64,000 nucleotides of DNA, from assembly GCA_964562015.1 (NCBI GenBank), contig CAZLRH010000008.1, forward strand, positions 124,001 through 188,000, given 5' to 3'. The first letter of the stretch is position 1. Every line of letters begins with the position of its first letter. This DNA comes from CAZLRH01 sp964562015 (GTDB lineage Bacteria; Verrucomicrobiota; Verrucomicrobiia; Opitutales; JABDGR01). Below are positions 9,351 to 17,835 of the stretch, in pieces. Both the position numbers and the translations under genes were made by a program. The notes beneath the pieces were generated by a model that saw only the letters and a program-made list of their open reading frames with translations, did not search any database and was not told the origin of the DNA.

Positions 9351-9631
9351 CGTGGCGGTGGAAGGAGGAGAAGGGTGGCGCCAGTGCCGTGGCGGGTGGT
9401 GGTGAAAGAAAGAGATGCGGCGGGGTGAAAAATTCCCACGGGGCCTCGCCGGGCCGCCCAAACAAACCCCAAAGCCCAAAAGCAGACTCAGTGGCCGGAA
9501 TGGCGCCAACGGAAGTGGAAAACTTAGCGGAAGGCCTTGGCCATTGCCAAGCGAAAACCCTCGGCGGCACTTCGACTCAAACAATCAGCCCGGCCCAAAA
9601 CCGAGCCTGAGGCCCCGCGGGCGGCGGAGTC

Positions 9632-10279
9632 TCAACCCGTTTTGGCGGGACTGGGAGGAACCTTCATCGGGGGCCGGCTGCCACCGCTCTTGGCTGGCGG
9701 AAGGGGCGATTTCGAGCCGCGGGAAGGCTTTGGGGCCGGGGCGGCGGCCGGGGCCGGCTTGGCCGCCGCGAGGGCTTTATCGGAGGCCGCGCGCATCTGC
9801 TCCAGCCGCTCCAGGGCCGCCTGCAGGGAGCGCACCGAGGTCGCGTACCACAGCAAATTCGAGCCGGCATATTTTTCCTGCCAGAATTTGACCGCGGGCT
9901 GGCTGGGATAGAACGCGGTGGCCAGGAGGTAAAAATCGTCGGCCACGTCGAACGGCACCGTCCAGGTCGCCCAACAGGCGGCGAGGTCGAGCTTGAGGTC
10001 GGAGAATTTCCGGAACGCGCAGCCGTGAAGGTCGATCAAGCCCAAGCCGTGCTGTTCGACAACCGATTCGAGATAAAGGTCCTCATTCAAGATCTGCATC
10101 TCGAACAGCAGGATGTGCAGGATGTTGGCGCGGCGCAGGTCGTTGTTTTGAATATGCCCGAGCAATTTCTCGTTGGCCTCCTCCAGCTGCTCGACCGTGA
10201 CCAATTTCTTCTCCACCAAAATCGTCCCGAGGAAACGGTTGCTGCGCAGAATCAGCGGTTTGAACTCCGAGGTCGGCAT
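9632..10279 (-). CDS. MshEN-domain-like protein with Pro/Ala-rich tail
   Basis: 215 residues. The N-terminal part (about residues 12-100) reads LGTILVEKKLVTVEQLEEAN, typical of the MshEN / type II secretion ATPase N-terminal fold. In other proteins this fold binds cyclic-di-GMP or docks to secretion platforms. No ATPase domain follows. After residue ~165 the chain becomes Ala/Pro/Lys-rich low complexity (KPAPAAAPAPKPSRGSKSPL). It lies upstream of the degenerate response regulator on the same strand with a 281-bp gap that shows nothing recognisable. A regulatory or scaffold role is plausible; the exact function is unknown. Confidence 0.65.
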   Translation of the reverse strand: MPTSEFKPLILRSNRFLGTILVEKKLVTVEQLEEANEKLLGHIQNNDLRRANILHILLFEMQILNEDLYLESVVEQHGLGLIDLHGCAFRKFSDLKLDLAACWATWTVPFDVADDFYLLATAFYPSQPAVKFWQEKYAGSNLLWYATSVRSLQAALERLEQMRAASDKALAAAKPAPAAAPAPKPSRGSKSPLPPAKSGGSRPPMKVPPSPAKTG

Positions 10280-10340
10280 GGGCTGGAGGCTAACGCCCGG
10301 CAGGGGTTAAGTAAATCGCAAAGGGTCCGGGGCGCCGTTA

Positions 10341-11972
10341 CTACACCGCCGTGACCAGCTGGAGCGCTCGTTGGAGGGCGGCGGTCTCGGCCGGTTGCGC
10401 GCGGGCCGCCACATACTGGTCGGGCCGCACGAGGTACCACGCGGGCTCGCCCGCCACGCCGTAGCGTTCGTGTGCCCGGGCGGCAACGTCGCGAAACCAC
10501 TTGATCCCACCCACGCCCACCGGCGGCGTGTAGCCGTGCCACAGGCCCACGAGATTGATCCGCGGGCGGGCGGTCAACGCAGCGGCCGCCACGGTGGCGG
10601 CGATTTTTTCCACCGCCGGTCCCGGACGGTGGCCCGAGAAAAAGAACAGTGTGTAATCGGAGACAAAAGTTTGCTCCCAGAGCGAGGCGGGCACGCCCGC
10701 GGGGGTCTGCACAAAAACATCGCGGGCGTGCATGCCGGGCACGATGCCGGCGGCGGCCTTGGGCCAGGGGCCGCCGTTGTCCACCAGCGGCGAACCCTGA
10801 TAATGGATGTGCAACTCGGAGAGTTTTCCCGCCGCCAGCCGGTGCATGGCCGGCAACTGCGTGAGCATGGAGGCGGCCAGCCGCCGGAATTGGGTTAAAA
10901 TAGGATTTTTTATCAATGCCCCGCGAATGAGCAGGCCCGAGGCCTCGACGACCTCCTGGGCCACGGCGTGGCGTTCGAGGTGGTAGCTGTCGGCCACGGC
11001 TTCGGGCGCCGCCACGCCCTCGAGGAGCAATTTCAATTTCCAGGCGAGATTGTAGGCGTCCTGCATGCCGGTGTTCATCCCCTGTCCGCCGGCCGGGCTG
11101 TGAATGTGGGCGGCATCCCCGCAGAGAAACACCCGCCCAATGCGCAAGTGGTCGGAGACGCGCTCGTTGGTCTCAAACCACGAGAGCCAGGTCGGGTCGC
11201 GCAATTTCCAGTGGCTTAGCCCGGCGTGGTCCAGCGACTCCTGGATCTCCTCCAGCGTGGGCGGCTCCTTGTTCTCCATCGTCGGGCGGGAGGTAAAGAC
11301 ACGCCACAAGCCCGGCTCGATCGGGAAGATCGCCACGGGCGCCCGTTCGTTCCAACTCGCGTAAACTTCGCAGCCGTCCGGCCCGCCGCCCTCGATGCGC
11401 GCGTCAGCCAGGATGAAATTACTCGCCAAGGTGTCGCCCTCGAATTTGACCGGCAATTGATGACGCACCGTGCTGCGGGCGCCGTCGCAACCGACGAGGT
11501 AAGTGGCCACGACCTGTTCTTCTGCTCCGCCCACCTTGCGCAACCGGCAAGTCACTCCCTGGGCGTCCTGAACAAACTCGAGCAGTTCCATTTCGCGTTC
11601 GACCTTAACTCCCTGCGCCTGCAAGTGCGCGCCCAGCAGCGCCTCCGTCCGCCGTTGGGGCAGGATGAGCGGCCAACTGTAACGCGATTCCACGCCTTCG
11701 TCGGTGTGAATGTGCCCGACCTCGCGGCCCTTGTCCGTCAGGTGCAGGCCCTGAAACTGCATGGCGTTGGTGACAAAAGGCTCGGCGAGCCCGAGACCGG
11801 CCAGCACTTCGAGCGTGCCGCTCCAGACCGCAAGGGCTTTCGATTTGTCCGACGCCACTGACGCTTTTTCGATGAGGCGAAACGAAACACCGTGTTTGCG
11901 GCAGGTCGCCGCGAGAGTCAGGCCCACCGGCCCGGCGCCCACGATGAGGACATCAATTTGTGCATTAGGCAT
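10341..11972 (-). CDS. FAD-dependent aromatic monooxygenase (PheA/TfdB family)
   Basis: 543 residues, the usual length of class A flavoprotein hydroxylases. The N-terminus has the Rossmann motif DVLIVGAGPVGLTLA. The mid-region has the DG motif (LVGCDGARSTVR). The second FAD motif reads FLCGDAAHIHSPAGGQGMNT. The C-terminal thioredoxin-like extension (~400-543) is that of the phenol/2,4-dichlorophenol hydroxylase group. The reaction would be NAD(P)H- and O2-dependent ring hydroxylation; the substrate cannot be read from sequence. It stands alone, and the region upstream (11988-12213) is a nested repeat, not a partner gene. Confidence 0.9.
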   Translation of the reverse strand: MPNAQIDVLIVGAGPVGLTLAATCRKHGVSFRLIEKASVASDKSKALAVWSGTLEVLAGLGLAEPFVTNAMQFQGLHLTDKGREVGHIHTDEGVESRYSWPLILPQRRTEALLGAHLQAQGVKVEREMELLEFVQDAQGVTCRLRKVGGAEEQVVATYLVGCDGARSTVRHQLPVKFEGDTLASNFILADARIEGGGPDGCEVYASWNERAPVAIFPIEPGLWRVFTSRPTMENKEPPTLEEIQESLDHAGLSHWKLRDPTWLSWFETNERVSDHLRIGRVFLCGDAAHIHSPAGGQGMNTGMQDAYNLAWKLKLLLEGVAAPEAVADSYHLERHAVAQEVVEASGLLIRGALIKNPILTQFRRLAASMLTQLPAMHRLAAGKLSELHIHYQGSPLVDNGGPWPKAAAGIVPGMHARDVFVQTPAGVPASLWEQTFVSDYTLFFFSGHRPGPAVEKIAATVAAAALTARPRINLVGLWHGYTPPVGVGGIKWFRDVAARAHERYGVAGEPAWYLVRPDQYVAARAQPAETAALQRALQLVTAV

Positions 11973-11987
11973 GGGGAAAAGAGAAGA

Positions 11988-12213
11988 TTTTTGGACAGAA
12001 TGAACAGAATTGAAAAACTGGGAATACTAAGGTGCGTTTTGAAACTCTCAGACAACCACGGATTACACGGATGGCACGGATAAAAATAATGAATTTCAAA
12101 ACCTGCAGAAGCAGGATATCCATGTTATCCGTGGCATCCGTGGTTAAGTTCTAAAACAGAACCTAGGCCGAAGGCATTTCCTAATTCTGTGAATTCCGTT
12201 ATTTCCGTCCAAA
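11988..12213. repeat. Nested inverted-repeat element (outer ACAGAATT, inner ACGGAT arms)
   Basis: An outer pair (11988-12013, TTGGACAGAATGAACAGAAT; and 12181-12213, with ATTCTGTGAATTCCGT and ending TTTCCGTCCAA) flanks an inner pair. The inner arms are 12053-12082 (AACCACGGATTACACGGATG) and 12117-12148 (TTATCCGTGGCATCCGTGG). The two inverted repeats nest around one centre, so the segment can fold into a long hairpin. No gene is inside. Confidence 0.75.
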
Positions 12214-12233
12214 TCTTTCTCCCCAAACAGGGC

Positions 12234-13484
12234 CTATTCCTCAGGAAAAACTTCCGGCTCGGGGCCGGAAAAGGGCGGGCGGGACTGGCGGATGCTCGAG
12301 CGCGGGAAGCAGATGCGCGACACGACGGCCTCGAAGTCGCGGTCGCCGCTGAGCACTTCGATTTCCAGGCGCAGGTAAAAGAGCGGCATCGGCGTCACCA
12401 AATCCAGCGGCAGGCGCACGGCATCCTTCTCCGTGGTCACGATATAATCCACCTGCGCCTCAGCGGCGCGCGCGAGGAAGCGTTCGATTTCCTCCGGGGT
12501 GAAACGGTGATGGTCCAGGAAGCGCTGGTTGACGCGGATTTCCGCGCCGAGGTCGCGCAGGAACAGCTCAAAACTTTCCGGCATGGCGATGCCACTGAAC
12601 GCCGCCACGCGCCGCCCGCGCAAATCCTCCAGCGGGCGCTGCTCCGGGCCGTTAAATGCCTGGAGGATTTTGGGCCGGTGCGCGCACTCGATGATTTCGG
12701 CGTCGGGCTTGTGCCGCCGGATGGTAGCCAGCAATTCCGGGTCGGATTGGCCGTCTGATTTGGTTAAAAAAACGTAGGAGGCGCGGCGCAGGTGGGCGAT
12801 GGGCTCGCGCAAAATTCCGCGCGGCAGGAGGCATTGGTTGCCAAAGGGGTTGGTCTTGTCCACCAGCAGAAGATTGAACTGGCCGCGCAGGGGCAGGTAT
12901 TGAAAGCCGTCGTCGAGCAGCAAAATGTCGGACCCGAATTTCTTGATCGCGTATTGGCCGGCCTTGACGCGGTTTTTGTCCACCAACACCACGACGCCCG
13001 GCAGGTTGCGCGCGAGCATGTAGGGCTCGTCGCCCGCTTCGCTGGAATCGAGCAACACCTGGCGGCCGTCGCTGACAACCTTCGGCGGCGGTGATTCCCC
13101 GTGCGTGAGCCAGCGCCACCAGCGGCGGGTCAGGGGCTCGGAATGGCTCATGTAGCCGCGGCTGAGGATGGCCACATGGCGCCCGCGCTGCGCCAGGCTG
13201 CGCGCGAATTTTTCCACGATGGGCGTCTTGCCGGTGCCGCCGACGGTGAGATTGCCCACCACCACGACGGCCACGCCCAGCGGCTGGTTGCGCAGGATGC
13301 GTTGCTGGTAAAGCATGAGGCGCATCCGCACCAGCCCGCTGAACACCCAGCTCAACATGCGCAGCGTCGTGCCCAACGCGACCACCCCCGCGCCTTGCCG
13401 GCGGCGGTCATAAACCACGTCCACGGAAAACTCCTCAAAATGCCGCGCCCGCACCGCGAGCCGTTTCAACCATCGGGAAGCCAT
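12234..13484 (-). CDS. lpxK: Tetraacyldisaccharide 4'-kinase
   Basis: 416 residues. LpxK phosphorylates the 4' position of the lipid A precursor disaccharide at the inner membrane. The P-loop lies in VGNLTVGGTGKTPIVEK, as in the family, and a hydrophobic N-terminal region (GTTLRMLSWVFSGLVRMRL) precedes it. Other family features are AILSRGYMS, GDEPYMLAR, LLDDGFQYL and PRGILREP. The ATG at 13484 is preferred over an upstream in-frame start because MASRWLKRLAVRA fits the family N-terminus. It implies an LPS-bearing outer membrane, consistent with the LptF/G-like gene at 36.9 kb. Confidence 0.95.
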   Translation of the reverse strand: MASRWLKRLAVRARHFEEFSVDVVYDRRRQGAGVVALGTTLRMLSWVFSGLVRMRLMLYQQRILRNQPLGVAVVVVGNLTVGGTGKTPIVEKFARSLAQRGRHVAILSRGYMSHSEPLTRRWWRWLTHGESPPPKVVSDGRQVLLDSSEAGDEPYMLARNLPGVVVLVDKNRVKAGQYAIKKFGSDILLLDDGFQYLPLRGQFNLLLVDKTNPFGNQCLLPRGILREPIAHLRRASYVFLTKSDGQSDPELLATIRRHKPDAEIIECAHRPKILQAFNGPEQRPLEDLRGRRVAAFSGIAMPESFELFLRDLGAEIRVNQRFLDHHRFTPEEIERFLARAAEAQVDYIVTTEKDAVRLPLDLVTPMPLFYLRLEIEVLSGDRDFEAVVSRICFPRSSIRQSRPPFSGPEPEVFPEE

Positions 13485-13802
13485 AGATAGATTAACCACT
13501 AAAGCGGGGATGGGGATGCAAAGGAAGCGCATATTCTATAATGAAGGGGTGGCGGGACGGAGGTAGCGTCAGCGTGCATGGTGGTGAATCAGTTTGCGAT
13601 TGGGGGTAGGGACGGCTTTCCAAGCCGTCCGCGGACGCCTCGGAGAGGCGTCCCTACCGACAATCCATTCACGAAAGAATTTCTTCATACTGACCCGCTA
13701 CCGCTTCATTCCAAGATTGACGCCCGCGGGGCCGCCGCCTGAGAATCACCCCTTGCGCGCGGGCCCGGCGGCCCGCCCGCGCACCACAACTTTTTACGGG
13801 AA
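13485..13802. repeat. Intergenic region with 52-bp composite palindrome
   Basis: 318 bp between divergent lpxK and panD. At 13606-13657 a composite palindrome begins GTAGGGACGGCTTTCCAAGC and ends GGAGAGGCGTCCCTAC. It is made of two small hairpins (a GGACGGCTT/AAGCCGTCC type and a GGACGCCTC/GAGGCGTCC type) inside a GTAGGGACG...CGTCCCTAC frame. A partial copy lies at 36772-36802. The divergent promoters must also lie in this interval, but I could not pick them out. Confidence 0.7.
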
Positions 13803-14216
13803 ATGCAAGTCCACCTCCTGCGGTCGAAAATACTGCGCGCGGAAGTCACCGACGCCCGCCTCGATTATGAGGGCAGCCTGGCGATTGACAGCGCGCTGAT
13901 GGAACGGGTGGGCATCCTGCAGTTCGAGCGCATCCTCGTGGGCAACCTGGCCAACGGCAACCGGTTTGAAACCTACGCCATCCCCGCGCCCGCCGGTTCA
14001 TTCACCTGCTGCCTGAACGGCGCCGCCGCGCACCTGGGCAAAAAGGGCGATTTGCTGGTGATCATGACTTTCGGGGCGATGACCGAGGCCGAAGCCAAAA
14101 AATGGCAGCCGCGCACCATCGTCATGGCCGACTCGAACCGCCGCATCGTCAAAGAAAATAATCCGGTGGTGAAGAAAACGACCGGCAAGGCGGCGGCGAA
14201 GAAAAAGAAGCAGTAG
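13803..14216 (+). CDS. panD: Aspartate 1-decarboxylase
   Basis: 137 residues. PanD is a pyruvoyl enzyme that decarboxylates L-aspartate to beta-alanine for pantothenate and CoA synthesis. The proenzyme self-cleaves between Gly and Ser; the site here is YEGSLAID, giving Gly24-Ser25 at exactly the canonical place. Other family features are NGNRFETYAIPAP, LNGAAAHLGKKGDLLVIMTF, and a C-terminal region like that of other PanDs. A Lys-rich tail (KKTTGKAAAKKKKQ) extends it beyond the usual ~125 residues. It stands alone, divergent from lpxK. Confidence 0.93.
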   Translation: MQVHLLRSKILRAEVTDARLDYEGSLAIDSALMERVGILQFERILVGNLANGNRFETYAIPAPAGSFTCCLNGAAAHLGKKGDLLVIMTFGAMTEAEAKKWQPRTIVMADSNRRIVKENNPVVKKTTGKAAAKKKKQ

Positions 14217-14259
14217 CCGCGCAAAGACACGAAGGCCGATGAAACGGCTTTTCAGGCGG

Positions 14260-15609
14260 CTAAGCTGCCTTTCGTGATCGTACCGCGAAGCGCGCGATAA
14301 GCAGGCCCGCCACGACGATGAGGCCGGCGAGCAGGCCCATCCACACGCCGGGCCCGCCCCACCCGCGCACGAGCCCGAAGTACCACGCCAGCGGCGCGCT
14401 GACCGCCCAGTAACCAGCGAAAAGGATGGCGGTGGGCACGTGCACATCGTGCATCCCCCGCAACGCGCCGAGCAGCGTGATTTGCATGCCGTCGAAAATC
14501 GCAAACGAGGCCGCCCAGGCCAGCAGGGTCGTGGCAAGGGTCAACACCGCCGGGGCATCCGGGGCATCGGGCCGCAGAAATATTTCCGGCAGCCATGAGC
14601 GCGTGAGCAGCACAAGCAGCGCGTAGAGCGCCATGAAGCCGAGGGCCCCGGCGAAACTCGACCAGCCGATGCGCCGAGCCTCCGCCGTCCGCCCGCCGCC
14701 CAGCGCGCGGCTGACGCGGATGCCCGTCGCCATCGAAAGCCCGAGCGGCACCATGTAGGCGATGCTGCAAATGTTCAGGGTGATTTGATGGGCGTCGAGG
14801 GTGATGGTGCTGATCATCGCCGCCAGCAGCGTGGTGAAATTAAACAGGCCGACTTCGAACAGGATTTGCACGCCGCTCGGCACGCCCAAGGCGAGCATCC
14901 GCCACGCGAGCGCGCCCGACCACCCGGCCACGATGCCCATCGGCCAGGAGGGCCGCAAGGCCGGGGTGCGGAAGACCAGCGCGAGCAGCACCACGAAGCC
15001 GAGGGCCCGCGCCAGCAGCGTGGAAAGCGCCGCGCCTGCCACACCTAATTGCGGCGCGCCGAGGTAGCCGTAAATAAACAGGCAGTTGAAAAACACATTG
15101 AGCACGAGGCAGCCGCCGAGCACCGCCATGGGCAGCCACGGACGATTGAGTGATTCCGCGTAATTTTTTACCACAGTGAACAATAACATGGGCAAAATGG
15201 ACCAGCCCATCCAGAGCATGTAGGGCTTGGCCCCGGCAATGACCGCCGGTTCGATGTGCGGCAGATGGTCGAGGGCATTCACGCCGAATTGCATCCCCAC
15301 CCCGCAGAGCAGGCCATAAATGGCCGCCAGCCCCAGGCCGTGGCGCAAGACTTCGCCGGCTTCGCCACTCCGGCCCGCGCCGTGGGCCGAGGCGGCCAGC
15401 ACATGCACCGCGACGCATAAGCCAAATCCGACAATCATGGGTATCCAGACTACCATGTTGCCAAAGGCGACCGACGCCAGCGGCACGACGCCGAGCCGCC
15501 CGATCATGGCCGAGTCGATCAACGGCATGAGCATCTGGCCGAGCTGGCCCAGGATGATGGGCACGGCCAATACCAGCGTTCCCCGCAATTCTTTGCCCAT
15601 GGCGCGCAT
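14260..15609 (-). CDS. MATE family efflux transporter
   Basis: 449 residues with about 12 membrane helices in two homologous halves (the first starts TLVLAVPIILGQLGQMLMPL). It matches the NorM-like MATE family, which exports cationic compounds in exchange for Na+ or H+. The start ATG overlaps the stop of the upstream MFS gene by one base (TAATG on the minus strand), indicating translational coupling. An alternative ATG lies three codons in. Substrate unknown. Confidence 0.92.
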   Translation of the reverse strand: MRAMGKELRGTLVLAVPIILGQLGQMLMPLIDSAMIGRLGVVPLASVAFGNMVVWIPMIVGFGLCVAVHVLAASAHGAGRSGEAGEVLRHGLGLAAIYGLLCGVGMQFGVNALDHLPHIEPAVIAGAKPYMLWMGWSILPMLLFTVVKNYAESLNRPWLPMAVLGGCLVLNVFFNCLFIYGYLGAPQLGVAGAALSTLLARALGFVVLLALVFRTPALRPSWPMGIVAGWSGALAWRMLALGVPSGVQILFEVGLFNFTTLLAAMISTITLDAHQITLNICSIAYMVPLGLSMATGIRVSRALGGGRTAEARRIGWSSFAGALGFMALYALLVLLTRSWLPEIFLRPDAPDAPAVLTLATTLLAWAASFAIFDGMQITLLGALRGMHDVHVPTAILFAGYWAVSAPLAWYFGLVRGWGGPGVWMGLLAGLIVVAGLLIARFAVRSRKAA

Positions 15610-17045
15610 TAATTTTTCTCCCGTGAGGATTGCTTTCGCCGAATGGGCCGGCCCGTGCGCGAGGGTTGGAAATTCGCCAGAAACGGGAGGAACTGCGTGG
15701 CCAGCACCTGGCGTTGCGTGCGCATGGCGCCGAGCAGGGTTTGAAACGGACGCCCCTCCGGCTCGGCCACTCCCCGCAACAGCAGGAGCGCGAGCATCTG
15801 CAGAATCGGCTTGGACAGGAGCAGGCCGCGAAAGGTCCAGTCCGTCGCGTGATCGCCCGCGGAGCGGGCCGCCTGGAGAAGGCTGCCGGACACTATCGGC
15901 GCCAGCGCCGCCATCAGCGAAGTGGACGCCAGATTAAAGCTCACTCCCGCCACGCGCGCCTGCGTCGGCACGAGCTTGAGCAGCCAGTTCAGGCTGCCGA
16001 TGAGAAACCCGCACTGCGCTCCCCCACTCCAGACCCACACGATGTACAGCGGCCACAATGCATGGCCCGCGCGCAAAAACGGCCACCACAAATCCGTCAC
16101 CGTGCAGAAAATGAGGCTCAAAATGATGACGTTGCGGCAGCCATGCCGGTCGGCAAACCGCCCCCACCACGGCCACGCGATGGCCGAGCCCACCGTCGCG
16201 AGCAAGACCAGCAGTGCGTATTGGTCCACCGTGATGTCCAGCCGTTCGTAGGCGAACACCGGATAAAACGGCCCGGACAAATTCATCACGAAGGCGGTCA
16301 CGGCGCCGTAGAGCACGAAGCGGATGAACGATTTTTCCCCGGCGAGGCGTGTGAGCTGCCCTGACCACCCGAGGTAGACGAGGTTCGAGGATTCCGGCGA
16401 AACGGTGACCATCTGCGCCTGCCAGATACAGGAAAAAACCCGCAGCAAGGCCGCCAGACCGAAAATGAGCTGGTAGGCCAGAATGCTGTTCTCAGCATGC
16501 TCCGTCACCCACCCCACGAAGAGAAAGAAAGCGACCGTCACCACGCTGGCAAAGCGGTTGCGCGCGCCGAAATAGGTGCCCCGCACGCGGCGCGGCAGCC
16601 AGTCCTGCACCCACGATGTCCATCCCACCGAGGCAAAGCTTTGCGCCAAACTCGCGAGCACGAGACCCACAAAGAGATATCGCGCCGCGACGCCCGCGTG
16701 CTCCCGCGGCAGCCACGGCAGCGCCACCGCCACGAGGCCCCAGACGGCCGCGTGCGCAATCGCGCCGCCCAGCGACAATCCCCGGCTCGTCGTCCACCGC
16801 GCCAGCCAGGGCACGAGCATCACTTGCAGGGCATTGCACCACGCTGGCAACGACGCCATCCAGCCATAGACGCGATTATCGATGCTAAACACCTGGGTCA
16901 CCAGCGCCGCCACGATGAAATTGCCGCCCACCGTCACGTAAACCATCGGCGTGGCCGTGCAGCAATCCGCCGTGCTCAGGCGCAGATTGTGCCGCAGGCG
17001 CGAAGGGGCGTCGCGATTGAAAAGATCGAGGGAGCGGAAATACAC
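15609..17045 (-). CDS. MFS transporter
   Basis: 478 residues from a GTG at 17045, with about 12 hydrophobic helices. The N-terminal segment RLRHNLRLSTADCCTATPM precedes the first helix. The cytoplasmic loop between helices 2 and 3 is ARWTTSRGLSLGG, and the second half has the WWGRFADRHGCRN loop. The open frame continues further upstream, but that part is coded by a repeated AGAATGCAGAATGC stretch (17069-17097), so a longer start is unlikely. Translationally coupled to the following MATE gene. Substrate not identifiable. Confidence 0.85.
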   Translation of the reverse strand: MYFRSLDLFNRDAPSRLRHNLRLSTADCCTATPMVYVTVGGNFIVAALVTQVFSIDNRVYGWMASLPAWCNALQVMLVPWLARWTTSRGLSLGGAIAHAAVWGLVAVALPWLPREHAGVAARYLFVGLVLASLAQSFASVGWTSWVQDWLPRRVRGTYFGARNRFASVVTVAFFLFVGWVTEHAENSILAYQLIFGLAALLRVFSCIWQAQMVTVSPESSNLVYLGWSGQLTRLAGEKSFIRFVLYGAVTAFVMNLSGPFYPVFAYERLDITVDQYALLVLLATVGSAIAWPWWGRFADRHGCRNVIILSLIFCTVTDLWWPFLRAGHALWPLYIVWVWSGGAQCGFLIGSLNWLLKLVPTQARVAGVSFNLASTSLMAALAPIVSGSLLQAARSAGDHATDWTFRGLLLSKPILQMLALLLLRGVAEPEGRPFQTLLGAMRTQRQVLATQFLPFLANFQPSRTGRPIRRKQSSREKN

Positions 17046-17068
17046 GCGTGAGAGAATGAAGGTAAAAA

Positions 17069-17097
17069 GGCAGAATGTAGAATGCAGAATGCAAAAT
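17069..17097. repeat. AGAATGCAGAATGC short-period repeat
   Basis: A purine-rich repeat (CAGAATGTAGAATGCAGAAT) just upstream of the MFS start. The complementary-strand version occurs at 17798-17831 (ACATTCTGCATTCAGCATTC), so the two bracket the toxin-antitoxin pair as inverted copies about 700 bp apart. Confidence 0.7.
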
Positions 17098-17163
17098 TCC
17101 GGACCCCGAAACCCTGTGCGCCACTCGCTTGACACTGCCCAGCAGAGACTCTATAAAGGCTCG

Positions 17164-17493
17164 ATGAAGACTCTAACGGTGACTGAAGCCCGCAAAAATC
17201 TTTCCGGCTGGATTCGCCGCGCGGGCGCCGGCGAGGAGATTGGGATTGTGGATGGCGCGCGCATCTATGCCATCCGCCCGGTCACCGTGATGGCCGCCGA
17301 CTACGCCTTGGCCGAATACGGTGTGACCCCCGCTGAAGTGGAGGCCGCAGTCGCCCGCACCAAGCGCGAAATCGCCGCCGAACGCGCCGCCGGGCTGCTT
17401 ACCCCGCTCTTTACCGATGAGCATTCTGCAAACCCGCCGCGCCGCCGCGCAAATCGCCGCGTTGCCCGCCCGCCAGCGCGCCGATCTGCTTGA
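17164..17493 (+). CDS. Phd/YefM-like antitoxin
   Basis: 109 residues. The N-terminus MKTLTVTEARKNLSGWIRRA is typical of Phd/YefM antitoxins, which bind their own operator and neutralise a partner toxin. The acidic/helical C-terminal part (TPAEVEAAVARTKREIAAER) is the expected toxin-binding region. The last ~22 residues are Arg/Pro/Ala-rich and are read in a frame that overlaps the start of the next gene by 77 bp, so this tail may be incidental coding. The family is usually ~80-90 residues. It forms a bicistron with the toxin-like gene. Confidence 0.82.
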   Translation: MKTLTVTEARKNLSGWIRRAGAGEEIGIVDGARIYAIRPVTVMAADYALAEYGVTPAEVEAAVARTKREIAAERAAGLLTPLFTDEHSANPPRRRANRRVARPPARRSA

Positions 17494-17692
17494 GCGGTTG
17501 CGCCAGGTGCCGGACGCATTTGGCCGCCCTCATGCCCATGGCGGGCTCGGCTTGCGCCAACTCCAGCCCGGTTGCTACGAAGTACGAGCCGGCTGGGACG
17601 TACGCGCCATTCTCGTGCGAGACGGGGAAGCGCTCGTCCTGACCTTGGTGGGCAATCATGACGAGGTCCGCCGCTGGCTCAAGGCCAGGTGA
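17417..17692 (+). CDS. RelE/ParE-like toxin
   Basis: 91 residues with the small RelE/ParE fold pattern: an N-terminal helical region (RQRADLLERLRQVPDAFGRP), then strands LGLRQLQPGCYEVRAGWDVR and ALVLTLVGNHDEVRRWL. Members either cleave mRNA at ribosomes or poison gyrase; which applies here cannot be told. It begins inside the antitoxin reading frame in another frame. The pairing and the gene order (antitoxin first) support a type II toxin-antitoxin module. Confidence 0.78.
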   Translation: MSILQTRRAAAQIAALPARQRADLLERLRQVPDAFGRPHAHGGLGLRQLQPGCYEVRAGWDVRAILVRDGEALVLTLVGNHDEVRRWLKAR

Positions 17693-17797
17693 AAGTTGAT
17701 TGATTTTACCACGAAGCTCGCGACGGACACGAAGGCATGAACGGCGGAGACGAAATTAATCAAGGACAGCTACAGCCAAAATGAAGGAATTGGTCTT

Positions 17798-17831
17798 CAT
17801 TTTACATTCTGCATTCAGCATTCTGCATTTT
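17798..17831. repeat. Inverted copy of the AGAATGC repeat
   Basis: TTTACATTCTGCATTCAGCA followed by TTCTGCATTTTC. It is the opposite-strand counterpart of 17069-17097 and lies between the toxin gene and the 3' end of trxB. Confidence 0.65.
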
Positions 17832-17835
17832 CTAC

